Shown piece by piece: positions 40,748 to 51,382 of a DNA stretch of 64,000 nt. The position numbers were made by a program, and so were the translations under genes. The stretch is from Phytomonas francai (Eukaryota > Euglenozoa > Kinetoplastea > Trypanosomatida > Trypanosomatidae). A model generated the notes under the pieces. That model had not been told where the DNA came from. It was given only the letters and a program-made list of their open reading frames with translations, and searched no databases. The stretch lies in assembly GCA_001766655.1 (NCBI GenBank), contig MJCC01000008.1:606099-670098 (forward strand), in the 5' to 3' direction. Within the stretch, counting starts at the first letter, position 1; each line of letters starts with the position of its first letter.

Positions 40748-41927
40748 ATATTTTACGTATTATTACCTCGTTCAGTAAGAACCCTATTAGTTTGGATTTT
40801 GCCAATGTTAAGGCGAAGGTATTATTGTCAGTACCTTTCTCAATGATCTTGGTGAATTTCGAATTCTATTGTCGCAAATTAATGGAAATATGGTCAAGCA
40901 CAGAAAAAAATCAATTCGTATCCTATGAATTTGCGCTATGTGCACTTATTAGTCGATGGAAAATGAAATAAGGTCAATATACAGGATTACCTGAAACGAA
41001 ATCGTTAGATCCTCCTTGAGAACTTTTCTGAAGCAAAAATAGAAAGAAAAAAGAGTAAATGCTTCCGAAACTATTGTGTATCACTGAACCTGATGAAAGG
41101 AATTAATAGAACAGACCTTAAAAGCAAATATAAGCAAGAGAAAATAAAAAATCAAACTTGGTGTCAATAAATTTACCGTTTCAGAAACAGTATTTCCGGT
41201 CCTAAAGTTAAAAAAAGCAAAAAGGAAACAAAAAAAAGAAAGTGAGAATAAAGTGAAGATAAATTTCCCTTTAATTACTGCTGATCCTGGCGATGCTATT
41301 TCTCTAAGATATGTTTAATAGAACTTACGTTCAAAAATATCTTCGTTATACTTTATTTTCTTTTTCACACGTATTTGTGAGCTGTGGGGAGTCTCCTCTA
41401 ATGTTTAATCCCTTCCAAAAACGATAGAGTTTGGGATATGGAAAGGTACCTAGAAATTTTTGAAGTATTCCCCCTTGAGAGTTATCACTACCTTAGCTGT
41501 GTGTATGGCAGTAGCTTTCTAATTTTATACTCTGCCACTGTTAAAATCAAATCTTTAGAAAGCGAAAGACGTAATTTTGAGACTGACTTCAGTGATTCAC
41601 TCTTTTTTAATGCGAAATTGTATTTAGTATAGATGCTCTAGGCATATATCTTGTGACAAGGAAGTGTAAAAATGTAAAAAAGGGATCGAAAGATGAATTT
41701 ATCTCGGAATTTAGTCCACTTTAATTCTCCTTTATTGACTCAAACCACCATCAATAACAAGAAGCAAGACTTTTGCTTTGAAAGACGCAATTAGATATCT
41801 GTGAGCAAGGAAGAAAAATAGCCAAACATAACTACCATTCTAACTTTCTGCAAAAAAAAAAACAATATGAATGCACAATAAACAGTAAACGAATAAAAGA
41901 TGGAAACCGAATCTTGCTCTTTTATTT
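40748..41927. other. Intergenic spacer
   Basis: About 1.18 kb, AT-rich, purine-rich on the plus strand at about 41030-41060 and 41205-41260, consistent with a trans-splicing region upstream of the kinase start. Frames on the plus strand (for example 40723-40971) run against the unit and look random. No gene seen. Confidence 0.6.
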
Positions 41928-43796
41928 CTATCCTCTTTCTGCTATATCTAGCATTTCCTTTTTTTGACCAAAGGATCCGGAAGAAACCCCTTCGACTTCC
42001 CTTCCCTTCTTTACTATTTCAAAAAAATCGACCCGCCACAACGCGATGCAGCCATCTTTGCTAGCTGAGGCAAAAACGTACACTCCTGCACTCTCCTCAT
42101 GCAAGTCATCAGAGCTGCTCTCATTTATACGAGGCTGATATTCATAACACTGAGGTTGTCGAGGATCGAATCCAAAGGATGCCTCCATTGCAACTGCAGA
42201 GGGTGCAATGCAAACGCTGTTAACCGTTTCCGTATGAAAGGGTAGTGTAGAAAGAACCTCGCCTGTGCGTGCATCTAGCACTCGAAGACTGTGATCCCAG
42301 CATCCCAGCACCGCAAAATCATCTTGAAGTACTGCACTGCCCAATCCTTTGTTAAATTTACGCTGCCACACCGTATAGAAATGTATCGGTTCGCTTTGCT
42401 CTGTATCCTTTCGGTGTGTTAATGTGCTATGATTGAAACTATCATGAATAAGGCCTTCCTTAACCATCTCTGGATTTTGACATATCAGGCGATAGGAATG
42501 AACGCGGCCCTCGGTAGAAGTGACCAGGACTCGTTGTGTGTGATACAAGCACACCATGGAGGGCTCTGGGAATGCGCGCACGATGCCAAGGATACGTAGC
42601 ATAAGATTAGTTTCCTTACATGGTGTCATTCCTCTGTTGCCGTGCTGAGCATCGTGGGAAGAAGCTTGATACTGGCACAACACAACATGGCCGCTCTCAA
42701 ATGACACTATTAGATGGTGCTCATTTTTGATACAAATGTACATGATGGTGCCGCCTTTGAATCCCTTGCAGGTGCAAGAACTACCGAGAAAACGAAGGTT
42801 CAGGGTGCTGTCCACTGTAGCATTAGCAACTCTGGATGATTGCACATCATCCAGAAACGGTCTTGTATTAGGCAATGTGCAGTGCTGCGGACCTTGCTTC
42901 GCTGTTCCGCACGCACCTAATGCATCATGAGGGCCTATGACAGTAGTGTCGAGAGATGCATCTGAAGTATGGCCATACGTAGAAGGAAAACATTCGACCA
43001 AAGTATCCCGAGGTGTTTGGTGTTTTGTGCTTTCTTTTCCATTTATTGTTGATACGAATGAAACATGCCAGAGGGAAATGACGCCCTGAGCATCATGTGG
43101 CACGGCAAGGACGGTTGATCCATTACCATCACAATAGCTCGCAACAGCGCAAAAACCGTGCTGCGGAACCTGTACTGTATGAAGTAGGAGCGGTGTTGTA
43201 TAGTTAGACAACGAAGACGGCTTCTCGTCGTCCAACTTGCAGTCCCAAATGTATAGGCGCTGATTGCGACATTGAGTAAATATATATATGGATTTCATAT
43301 GTTTCATTTTGTTAGCATTTGGATAAAGGGAATCACGTAAGATGCGAAAACGACGGCGTGGCGGGCGCTCGGAAGCAAAGGAAGCACTCACAGCCCCACT
43401 ATTAGGTCCAGCCGACTCCTTTGTGGATAGGGCACTTTGCTCTCCTGGACGTATAAGTGGATTTCTAGAAGCATTGCAACCCAGCACTGGTTTCATGATA
43501 CTAGCGTTTCTGGGGCAAAAGAACCCCACAGCAAGCACACCTTCAACTGAAAGTGCTGACAATTCGTTTGTAGGATTCTGCTCTCCTGCCCATTTTGCTG
43601 GTTTAAACATCAGAAGTGGCCTTCGAAGTGACAAATCCCAAACAATGACTGTTCCACCAGTGTCGCCACTAATAAAAAGTTTAGATTCGTCATTGTTATC
43701 CGGCGAAGGATAAAATGAAGACGAGAGAATTGGGTTGTCGTGTTGCCGTAGCACAAAAAGCGGTTCGTGTGCATTTTTCCCACCGAAATTAATCAT
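41928..43796 (-). CDS. WD40 protein of the GNB1L/Asa1 type, 622 aa
   Basis: ATG at 43796, stop TAG. The first repeat starts at about residue 12 (P-L-F-V-L-R-Q-H) with G-G-T-V-I-V-W-D-L near 47-55. Further WD-like units lie at about 165-195 (R-L-Y-I-W-D), 225-260 (G-V-I-S-L-W-H), and at the end, C-W-D-H-S-L-R-V-L-D-A-R-T-G followed by H-T-E-T-V-N-S-V and D-G-C-I-A-L-W-R-V near 585-595. The first-blade sequence and the final W-D-x-x-L-R-V, H-x-x-x-V, D-x-x-I-x-L-W series fit GNB1L/Asa1, known in fungi as a subunit of the ASTRA/TTT assembly that matures PIK-related kinases such as TOR. Inserts between blades make it longer than the usual 330-450 residues. WD40 identity is firm; the subfamily is a moderate-confidence call. 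Probably cytosolic and nuclear. Confidence 0.7.
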   Translation of the reverse strand: MINFGGKNAHEPLFVLRQHDNPILSSSFYPSPDNNDESKLFISGDTGGTVIVWDLSLRRPLLMFKPAKWAGEQNPTNELSALSVEGVLAVGFFCPRNASIMKPVLGCNASRNPLIRPGEQSALSTKESAGPNSGAVSASFASERPPRRRFRILRDSLYPNANKMKHMKSIYIFTQCRNQRLYIWDCKLDDEKPSSLSNYTTPLLLHTVQVPQHGFCAVASYCDGNGSTVLAVPHDAQGVISLWHVSFVSTINGKESTKHQTPRDTLVECFPSTYGHTSDASLDTTVIGPHDALGACGTAKQGPQHCTLPNTRPFLDDVQSSRVANATVDSTLNLRFLGSSCTCKGFKGGTIMYICIKNEHHLIVSFESGHVVLCQYQASSHDAQHGNRGMTPCKETNLMLRILGIVRAFPEPSMVCLYHTQRVLVTSTEGRVHSYRLICQNPEMVKEGLIHDSFNHSTLTHRKDTEQSEPIHFYTVWQRKFNKGLGSAVLQDDFAVLGCWDHSLRVLDARTGEVLSTLPFHTETVNSVCIAPSAVAMEASFGFDPRQPQCYEYQPRINESSSDDLHEESAGVYVFASASKDGCIALWRVDFFEIVKKGREVEGVSSGSFGQKKEMLDIAERG

Positions 43797-44423
43797 TACT
43801 GATTACAAAAATAATAGTAGACGCTAAATTCTATTTCCCAATACTAGTCTAAAGTTATCTCTTCGACCCCCCTCCTCGCACACAAACACATTAGGAAACA
43901 AAACAGAAAAGGAAAGAATCGAAATAATTAAGCATACGTTACACACGACTTTGAAACGTTAGAAAGGTGTATGATGCTATTTAGCTAATTGGTATTTTCA
44001 TGTTGAAATTAAATAAAATCGATAAAATCATGATCTGTAAGGATCATGGAAGGCGGATCTTCATACATCTCAGGCTTGAAAAAGAACAAACTATTTAACA
44101 TAAAACTAGTCACACATTTTTTTAAAATCTTAGTAAATACATATTCCTCGAATAACGTGTCTATTTTCAACCTCCATAACAGAACGAGCAAATAATAATA
44201 ATAATAATGATAATAATAATAAGATATATATATAGATATATAGATATATAGATATCATATCGAGCACAAGTAATACATTGCTCTTTTTTCCTCGATTTTT
44301 AGCACCCCTGAAAGACGGAATAAAATAAAGTAAGTACATCAAAATATATTGACCAAAGAAAAATAGTAATTTAGGAAAATCCAAACGACTTGAGGTATAA
44401 AAATATATTACATACTTAACCAT
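43797..44423. other. Intergenic spacer with AAT and TA repeats
   Basis: About 630 bases. An AAT/ATA trinucleotide run lies near 44192-44221 and imperfect TATAGA repeats near 44224-44256. Frames overlapping these are repeat-driven. No gene seen. Confidence 0.65.
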
Positions 44424-47400
44424 TCAGTTTTTAATTAATTCAGGCGTGCAAAATCCATGCAGAGCATCGCGTTCCACATTGTAGGCCTGTGAAGTATAGT
44501 AGTCAGTTGATCGAAACTGCACACTATTGCTCAAATTATCCAAAGGAACGTCACGCATGTTAATTCTGTCCTTTAGCGGGGTCTGGTTAACATGTAAAAG
44601 AGAATCAATATCTTCCAATATTTCTTCCGGAACTTGTGTACCCTCGAGGATAAGTGTATGAAGTTGTGGGTTAATTTTAAGAGCATAGAATAGGGCTTCA
44701 CCAGAGGCCGTACCGATGGGATTTTGATCTAAATACAGAGCCTCTAAGGTATGATTGTTGCGAAGAACCTCAGCCAACGCGACGCACCCCACATCGGTGA
44801 TATTGTTGTTCCCCAAATCCAGGGCACGAACGTTCGTTACGCTGCGGAGTGTTTGAGCTAGCGTCAAAAGTTCGGTATCAGTAAGGCTGTACTTGTTACT
44901 TTTGCCGTTCAAATTAATCATCTCATCCAACTCTTCCCCACGTTCGCATTTAAGGAGTATTTGCTTTAGCTTCAAAGACCCAGAGTTGAGCTTAACCAAA
45001 TAGTTTATATGCTCCTCATTCTCATAAGAAAATAAATTCCCATTCGTATCAATAAACCGAAGCTGCGGAACGTTTTCCAGGCATCCAATAATATCTTTTG
45101 CGCCAGAATTATCGATCTGATTGTGCGAGAGGTTTAGAGCTTCAAGATTGGGGCATGTCGTAATTAGTGCGACAATAAATTTCACGGAAGCCGAAGTTAA
45201 GCTGTTATGAGAAAGATCCACGAAGCGAAGAGATTCGTTGTGAACGAAAGCGTCGCATAAAAGTTCACAGGCTGAATCACCAAGATCTTGGTCATGAAGA
45301 TCAATATCCAAAACGGGGCACTCCATGTCATCACGGCATAGTACTTCCTTCAGGGCATGTGGCTCTCGATTTATAGCGAGAAGCCGATTCATTTCCTTCA
45401 GAATGTCTCCATCAAAATTATCATCAACAATTATAGATCGGATGGAATTGTTCTTCTTAAGAACAGGAATCGCATACTCCAAGGCCGAAACGGTAATGTT
45501 TGTTTCAGTTACGTCCAAGTACGATAACGAGTTGTTATCTGGGAGCGCCTTCATCAACTCAAAAAAGCTGTTGTCGTCAATAGGATTTTTGGCAAGATTC
45601 AGGCAGAAGATCTTACAGTCCTTATGGGTCAATACACTCTGTAAATGTTTACAACCCTCAGTTCCAATGTTATTTCCCTTTAAATCAACGAGACCCACAA
45701 AAGATTTGCCACACATCACGTGGCATAAAACTGCCATCGAGACGTCATCCAAAGCCCACTCGCGGTGCGTCTCGGAAAGCTCAATCTTCCCCAGTGTCTC
45801 ATCGGAGTCCTGCAACCCGTAAAAAATCCTCTTCACTTGAGGAGCGTCACGGTTAAGGTCACACGCACGTTGAATGGTGGCAGCAAATTCTTCGGGGACA
45901 CGGGTTCGACTCATGCTCACACTTCTCAGAGAATTATTTACACGCAGCATTGCTGGAAAATCTTTCACGCCATCATAACCAAACAAGTTGTTCGATAAAT
46001 CCAAAACTTTTAAAGCAGTGTTTGCATGCAAGATCTCACATAATTTTTCAACACCCCGATTACCGATTGAATTGTTTTTCAAATTGACTTCTGTCAAGGT
46101 TTGGTTCACAGACAGTGCTTCAGAGAAAAAGAATGCACCAACATCACCAATAATGTTGTTTGAGAGATTTAATTTCCTGACAGTAGTGTTTTGTTGAAGT
46201 GCTCGGCTTAGAAGACCCAAGCACTCATCGTTGATCGTGACATCTCGCATAGAAAGGTCGATTTCTTCGGTGCCTTCAGAATTATTTTCTAAATTGACCA
46301 AAATGGAGCGCAGGAGAGGTGGTGAGCGGTTGATGCAAATAAGTCCACCAATTTCCCGGTAATTGTCCTCCGATATTCGCGGGTTTACATTTATGTTCAT
46401 GAATTTGATTTTGGGATTTGAACGAAGGACATGTATGATGAGAGCAGCAGAGTCATCCCCAAGATCGTTGTTTGCCAAGTTGATTTCTTCCACACCACAA
46501 TCTTTTTTCTGAAAAGCTGCAAACAGGGCCTGAATGCCGGCCAATGTTAGGTTATTGTTGGCAAGCTCAAGAACACGTAGTGATGTATTCACGGAAAGCG
46601 CCTGTGCAAGAAGTGGCATATCGTTATCATTGAGGCCAATGTTACTCAAGTTAAGGGTCACAATATCGGAACTATCACGAATGTAAGGCCAAAGGAAATG
46701 TACACACTGAGGCACATCTTTCACCCATTGAAAGTTAATTTCCGCTGCAGCTGGCGAGCGAGTACGAAGAGCAACGACGGCATCTTTTATGACCTTTGGC
46801 TGAGTGTTAAGTTCACATTCCCTTTCAATTGCAGCCTTGGTGTCCTTCTTAATATCGGTCCCAGAAAAATTCCAGGATGTAATTGCTGTGTTTGTATTAA
46901 ATACCATGGATGGAATTTTCTGCGCGAACATATTGCTTATGCTTCTATTTTCACTGAAATCAATATGTTTTATTGTGGGGTGGTTTAAGAGATCGGCCGA
47001 TTTTATGAATTCTTCGAGCCCAACATCAGTGATTCGGCAGTTTTGCATTATAACTGATTCCACATTGCTGTCTTTTAGCAGCAGTGCAACTTCAATTACT
47101 CCATTATCCCCTAAGCCTGTTCCTGAAAAATCAATTTCCCTCAAGTTTGGAATCCCACAAATATATTTGATGATGCGATTGTCCATGTCCAAGTATTTCA
47201 TCCCCACAAATGATACTTTTTCGGCTGAGTTCATGAAAAGGGCACTTCTCAAAGACTCGGGGTAAGCACGGCCTTTAGCAAGAAAGTAAATACGAGTAAT
47301 GTAATGCTCAGGGCAAGGATTCCCGGACAGGTCGCACATGGACAAATTCTGATCTTTAGTGAATAAAGAGAGTAATGATTTGCAACCACCTTCCCCAATT

Positions 47401-47648
47401 AAATTATTGGAAAGTTTCACTTCATTTATTGGGTATTTCGCAAGGAATTTGGATAACTCCTGTGCACCAACACAGGTAATTTGGTTCCCGGAAAAATTGA
47501 ACGACTTGGCTTTAAAGGGGGAATTTTCAAAAGAGGCAATGATAATATTCAAATTATCGTCGTTCAAATTCAGATTGGAGCAATTTACAGATTCATCTGT
47601 CTGGTTTCTGAGCTTGGTAAGAAGCTTATTGAATTCGTCGTGGTCCAT
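44424..47648 (-). CDS. Ribonuclease-inhibitor-type leucine-rich repeat protein, 1074 aa
   Basis: ATG at 47648, stop TGA. Almost the whole chain is LRRs of 28-29 residues of the RI type, e.g. LRVLELANNNLTLAGIQAL (357-375), VRKLNLSNNIIGDVGA (490-505), VRALDLGNNNITDVGCVAL (940-958). At intervals of about 130-160 residues a repeat is replaced by a helical spacer with a shared pattern of hydrophobic helix, Asn-Arg/Gln, Pro, Leu-Lys: near 117-137, 273-294, 432-453, 591-612, 752-771, 880-901 and 1013-1031. This makes about seven super-repeats of roughly four to five LRRs each. No signal peptide, membrane segment or kinase/NACHT domain is visible, so it is probably an intracellular protein-binding scaffold. 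LRR-RI proteins of this kind are common in kinetoplastids and several are cytoskeletal or flagellar; a specific role cannot be assigned. First large gene of the minus unit, next to the strand switch. Confidence 0.85.
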   Translation of the reverse strand: MDHDEFNKLLTKLRNQTDESVNCSNLNLNDDNLNIIIASFENSPFKAKSFNFSGNQITCVGAQELSKFLAKYPINEVKLSNNLIGEGGCKSLLSLFTKDQNLSMCDLSGNPCPEHYITRIYFLAKGRAYPESLRSALFMNSAEKVSFVGMKYLDMDNRIIKYICGIPNLREIDFSGTGLGDNGVIEVALLLKDSNVESVIMQNCRITDVGLEEFIKSADLLNHPTIKHIDFSENRSISNMFAQKIPSMVFNTNTAITSWNFSGTDIKKDTKAAIERECELNTQPKVIKDAVVALRTRSPAAAEINFQWVKDVPQCVHFLWPYIRDSSDIVTLNLSNIGLNDNDMPLLAQALSVNTSLRVLELANNNLTLAGIQALFAAFQKKDCGVEEINLANNDLGDDSAALIIHVLRSNPKIKFMNINVNPRISEDNYREIGGLICINRSPPLLRSILVNLENNSEGTEEIDLSMRDVTINDECLGLLSRALQQNTTVRKLNLSNNIIGDVGAFFFSEALSVNQTLTEVNLKNNSIGNRGVEKLCEILHANTALKVLDLSNNLFGYDGVKDFPAMLRVNNSLRSVSMSRTRVPEEFAATIQRACDLNRDAPQVKRIFYGLQDSDETLGKIELSETHREWALDDVSMAVLCHVMCGKSFVGLVDLKGNNIGTEGCKHLQSVLTHKDCKIFCLNLAKNPIDDNSFFELMKALPDNNSLSYLDVTETNITVSALEYAIPVLKKNNSIRSIIVDDNFDGDILKEMNRLLAINREPHALKEVLCRDDMECPVLDIDLHDQDLGDSACELLCDAFVHNESLRFVDLSHNSLTSASVKFIVALITTCPNLEALNLSHNQIDNSGAKDIIGCLENVPQLRFIDTNGNLFSYENEEHINYLVKLNSGSLKLKQILLKCERGEELDEMINLNGKSNKYSLTDTELLTLAQTLRSVTNVRALDLGNNNITDVGCVALAEVLRNNHTLEALYLDQNPIGTASGEALFYALKINPQLHTLILEGTQVPEEILEDIDSLLHVNQTPLKDRINMRDVPLDNLSNSVQFRSTDYYTSQAYNVERDALHGFCTPELIKN

Positions 47649-48219
47649 TGCCTTGAGTAGCGGAGTTTTACAGTGGTATTATAAATCAGCTTTTCGTTTG
47701 AATCAAAGTAAAAATTAAGGTTAGTAAAGAATTATTTTTTATCGCATAAATTTCCCAACTTTCAAATCATCAATAGTTCATGTTTGAATAATCCATATTA
47801 AACATAATCAGTACTAAAATATCTTGATCTTGGGGCAAAGACTGCAATATGTAAAAGTTCGAGAGATAATCTGATCCAATAATAAAAATAGTAAAAATCG
47901 CAATAATGGTAAACATTTGTTTTTAACTACTAAAAACTATAATAATAATTTTACTCTTAAACAATGACCCAATACCTTGCAACCCTAACTCCAAAACATC
48001 CCGAAAAGCCGCTTATGGGAAATAACAACACACCCAGTACTGCTATGTTAAAAATAAACTGTAGAAACTTATTTATTATTTATCCTTTTTCTTATTTTTC
48101 TTCAAGGTATTTCAGGTTTAAATATTCCTAAAGAATGATACCCATTTCAAGAAAAAATATCGAAAAAATTATCTTCTTCCTTTATCTTTAAGGGCCTCCA
48201 AAATTATTATTTAAAGAGA
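47649..48219. other. Intergenic spacer at the start of the minus-strand unit
   Basis: About 570 bases, AT-rich, without strong strand asymmetry. No gene seen. Confidence 0.55.
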
Positions 48220-48366
48220 CTAGATTTTCACTTGTCCATCCACACGCACCAGAAGCTCACATACCCCAGCTCCATCGTAGTTCTTGAAGCCTTTTCTACT
48301 TCTCACGACTCTACATGGATCATCAAAGCAAAACACAACACCATCTCCTACTTGGTAAATTTTCAT
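48220..48366 (-). CDS. Possible small protein, 48 aa
   Basis: A short frame from the ATG at 48366 to 48220. The product is compact and not low-complexity: it starts M-K-I-Y-Q-V-G-D-G-V-V-F-C-F-D-D-P-C and continues with R-K-G-F-K-N-Y-D-G near residues 24-32 and C-E-L-L-V-R-V-D-G-Q near 36-45. Alternating hydrophobic residues, Gly-Asp turns and the V-G-D-x-V-V-F start resemble a small SH3/KOW-like beta barrel. A frame open upstream to 48420 has no ATG. Just before the ATG the minus strand has a T-run, compatible with a polypyrimidine tract, though no AG acceptor lies between that run and the ATG. If real it would be the first gene of the minus-strand unit. I do not recognise it, and a frame this short could be chance; composition is the main support. 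Confidence 0.45.
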   Translation of the reverse strand: MKIYQVGDGVVFCFDDPCRVVRSRKGFKNYDGAGVCELLVRVDGQVKI

Positions 48367-51283
48367 TTGAAAAAAAAGGTGAGCGCCGAAAAAAATACGG
48401 ATATCCTCTGGCTGGGTCAACTTTTAACCCTTCACCGCCCCGCCAGCGGCCATATTAAAAATAGCGAAAAGCGGATGCTCAATTTTTTCCACTATAAAAA
48501 ATACATAGATTCAGAGAAACGCAGTAACCATTATGAGCGATTCCCCGCAATATTAAAATCACCCCCACCCACCCAGGGAGCACAGCAGAGAGAGACCGGA
48601 GGCTCATACAGCGCACCAAGGCAAAAGTACAAGAGTTGAAATATTTTCAGCAAATCCCTTCATGGAACGCATTCTTTGGGAAGCAGTACTCCCCGAACTC
48701 GGGCCTTTGCACACTCGCCAACGACACGCCACCGCGGGCGCCCCACGGGGCCAAAAAAACGATACCGGTCTAAACGCCCTCGGGGGAAAGATGGTCTTGA
48801 AAGCCCTTCCAAAAAGCACAATATTTGCCGTAATTTTCATTAATTGAGGGCCATTCGCAATCAAAAAGAATGTGGAAAGATGATTATTTGCGATCGTTAT
48901 GCACTTGGAAGTCCACCGGGCACTTTTATTCACACGCAAAAAATGTGCTCTAGGAGCTTCCTTCCTTCCCCCAAGAAAAAACACGCGCACGTGATACATC
49001 GTCGAAGGCGAGCCATCAACCCCTAGATGGGTGCTATACCGGCGCTCTTTGTTTCAATTGTCGCTGTGGTGCTGTAATTTTTACTTGTCAGCGAAGGGTT
49101 TAACTTAATGAGACTTAGATCTCACCAATCCATTCCTGATTGTTAAGTCTTTACATTTAGTTTCAATTGGTGAAGGGTCTTGCAAAATATAAAGTTGGGG
49201 GGCGTTGTAAAAATACTTGGTATTTTTGATATAGGGGGAGCCACTGATTCAACTGATTGGGGCGAAAATTTCACCGAAAGGAGGTGGGGACCTTAACACT
49301 GAGTTTTTAACAAACGTAAGAGAGGTCGGAATATACAAATATATTCAAGGCTTAGTTAAGTGAATTTCACGCCCTGAAAAAAAAAACAGGATAAACGGGA
49401 TTCAAAGCTTTTTAATTTTTTTGATTTTTTTTCTTCCATCTATATCTTCTTTTAGTTGAAGCTTAAATATGTATAAATGATAATACTTGGGCTTATCTAG
49501 TTATTTATTAGCCTTTATAATTATCGTGTGTAGTCTGGAATAAACCATTGTTTTTTATGTGAAGAGAAACTTATTTCTATCCTCCCTAATTTATGTCTTT
49601 TGGGCTTCTTTCATTTTGCTAATTTATCGTGCTGATGTAAAGAACGACAATAGATTATAGTATGCCCAGTAAAAATTTACAATAAATTTTTTTTTACGGT
49701 CAATTTACATGTTTTGTATGAAATATTTCTAATCAAGTAACATTTTTGTGTACTTTCAAGCATTTAAATAGTATCGTATCGATATTTTTTGCACTAATTT
49801 ACAGAAACAACATGTGTGAGAGTAAAGTAATTAAAATGAAAGTGGGCTTGTATTTTTATTTATGTGAATATAGGTTTCTATTTTTTTTCTTAGAGTAATT
49901 TCTTCTTTTTCCCGACCTACTTGCCTTATTACGTTCCACCTGGAGTTTTCTTGACAGTTACCAGAAAATATAATCATTGTCGTTTACGTTTCTTATGCGC
50001 AGTCTCAGTGAAGTTGATAATGTTCGTTATTGAAAATTCTCAAACTTAAAAATTTGGCATACCAATCGATTTTAATTTTCGTACTATCGGGGGGGGAGTT
50101 TTCTTTATAGGTATGCTTTTTATTTTACCAGAAAAGCAAACACAGTGGAGATGTTTTTATCCTGTTACTTTCCGTTTTTACAGCTAAATTGAGCAATACT
50201 TAATTTTAATTACAACTTTTTGAAATCATTGCCTTTAATCCTTGTAATATTTGTAGACTTTCTGAATTTTAATTCTGACTTCAGTTGTAACTGTGGTATA
50301 TATACTAGAAAACAACCATACAACCAAGTTTATGATCATTTGTAATTGCTATACTGTGTACTTCACACGCCAAAATGTATGCAATTTGCTAATTGTTATA
50401 ACATTTCTAAAGAGGAAATAATTGTATTAGTTTGATTCATATTCAGCCTTTTTGAGCGTTGAGAGCAATCATGGAGAATACACGCCTTCAAAGATGTCGG
50501 AAGCGTTTTGCGAGAAACAAGTAAATCTTCAATTATTTCCTTCAAAAAATGAAACCATACACTTCTTAACAGTAGAAGGAATGGTTAAGACAGAGATCAT
50601 ATATTTAATAGTCAATATTAATATCTATTGACGTAATTTTTAAAAAGGTATTTCATCAAGGATTATTTTACGCTTTCCAGTTTCACATTCACTAGCTTTG
50701 TAGAAGAGCTGAATGAAACTGAATTTTTCCATTTTGGTAGCCCAATATTTCTGTTAATGACATTTAATAAATTTATGCTAACCGAAGCCGTTTTCCGTGA
50801 GTAGCAAAGAAAAGTATTCTTTTTTTTTTTAACCATCGCAGTACTATAGTTGTGTATGCTGTTATTGTGCTTAGGATCATATATATAATTTACAGACATT
50901 CAGAGGGAGGGATATTCGGGTTTATCATGACATCAAGACCGTGTAAAGGTTGAAACACATACATACAAGTGCATTTTTAAAGGAGAGAGTTGTTGAAAGG
51001 AATCAATGGAATAGACAAGATCGGAGGTGTAGCAGCTTTTATTTTGGGTGATGAAACATACTGAGTACTTTTGGGGGAAAAAGGTACGCAGAATTTGCAC
51101 AGCATTTTCTTGAAAGGGATTTTCCAACTTCCTATCAAAGGCGCTATGATAATTCCATCGGATTTCGTTTAATGTGAAGGAGTTTTTTTTCACCATTATT
51201 AATTTGAGAGATAAAGGAGTTGTCCAAAGGCGATGAATTGTAACTGAAGAAGTCTCACCGTGTTATTGAGCTCTAAGATTTAG
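48367..51283. promoter_or_regulatory. Divergent strand-switch region, likely Pol II start site for both units
   Basis: Genes below this interval run on the minus strand and genes above it on the plus strand, so the two units diverge from here. In kinetoplastids divergent strand switches are transcription start regions marked by histone variants and G/T-rich DNA rather than by TATA-type promoters. Base composition changes inside it: from about 49.05 kb the plus strand becomes T-rich (pyrimidine tracts around 49390-49450 and 49870-49920), as expected for a plus-strand transcript. A run of eight G lies at 50089-50096. A GC-rich patch at about 48680-48790 is described among the findings. No tRNA recognised. 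Exact initiation points cannot be read from sequence. Confidence 0.6.
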
Positions 51284-51382
51284 GTGCAGCAGATCTTTCT
51301 ACAGGATGACAATGGTGTAGACGAGATCCGCCTTTATAAAGATGAAGATTTAAATGAGACGGACCTTATCCAGCTTCATGTA
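51284..51382 (+). CDS. Partial coding fragment running into an assembly gap
   Basis: A 33-codon open frame follows an in-frame TAG at 51281 and an AG, and runs into N. Its product is acidic and protein-like (D-D-N-G-V-D-E-I-R-L-Y-K-D-E-D-L-N-E), unlike the surrounding spacer. There is no in-frame ATG before the gap. The start may be masked by a frame error, or the fragment may be chance. If real, most of the gene lies in the gap and it would be the first plus-strand gene. I do not recognise the sequence. Confidence 0.3.

Noticed and set aside
44192..44256. Possible repeat array or CRISPR-like structure
   Set aside because: Only simple AAT and TA/TAGA microsatellites; no spacers between repeats.
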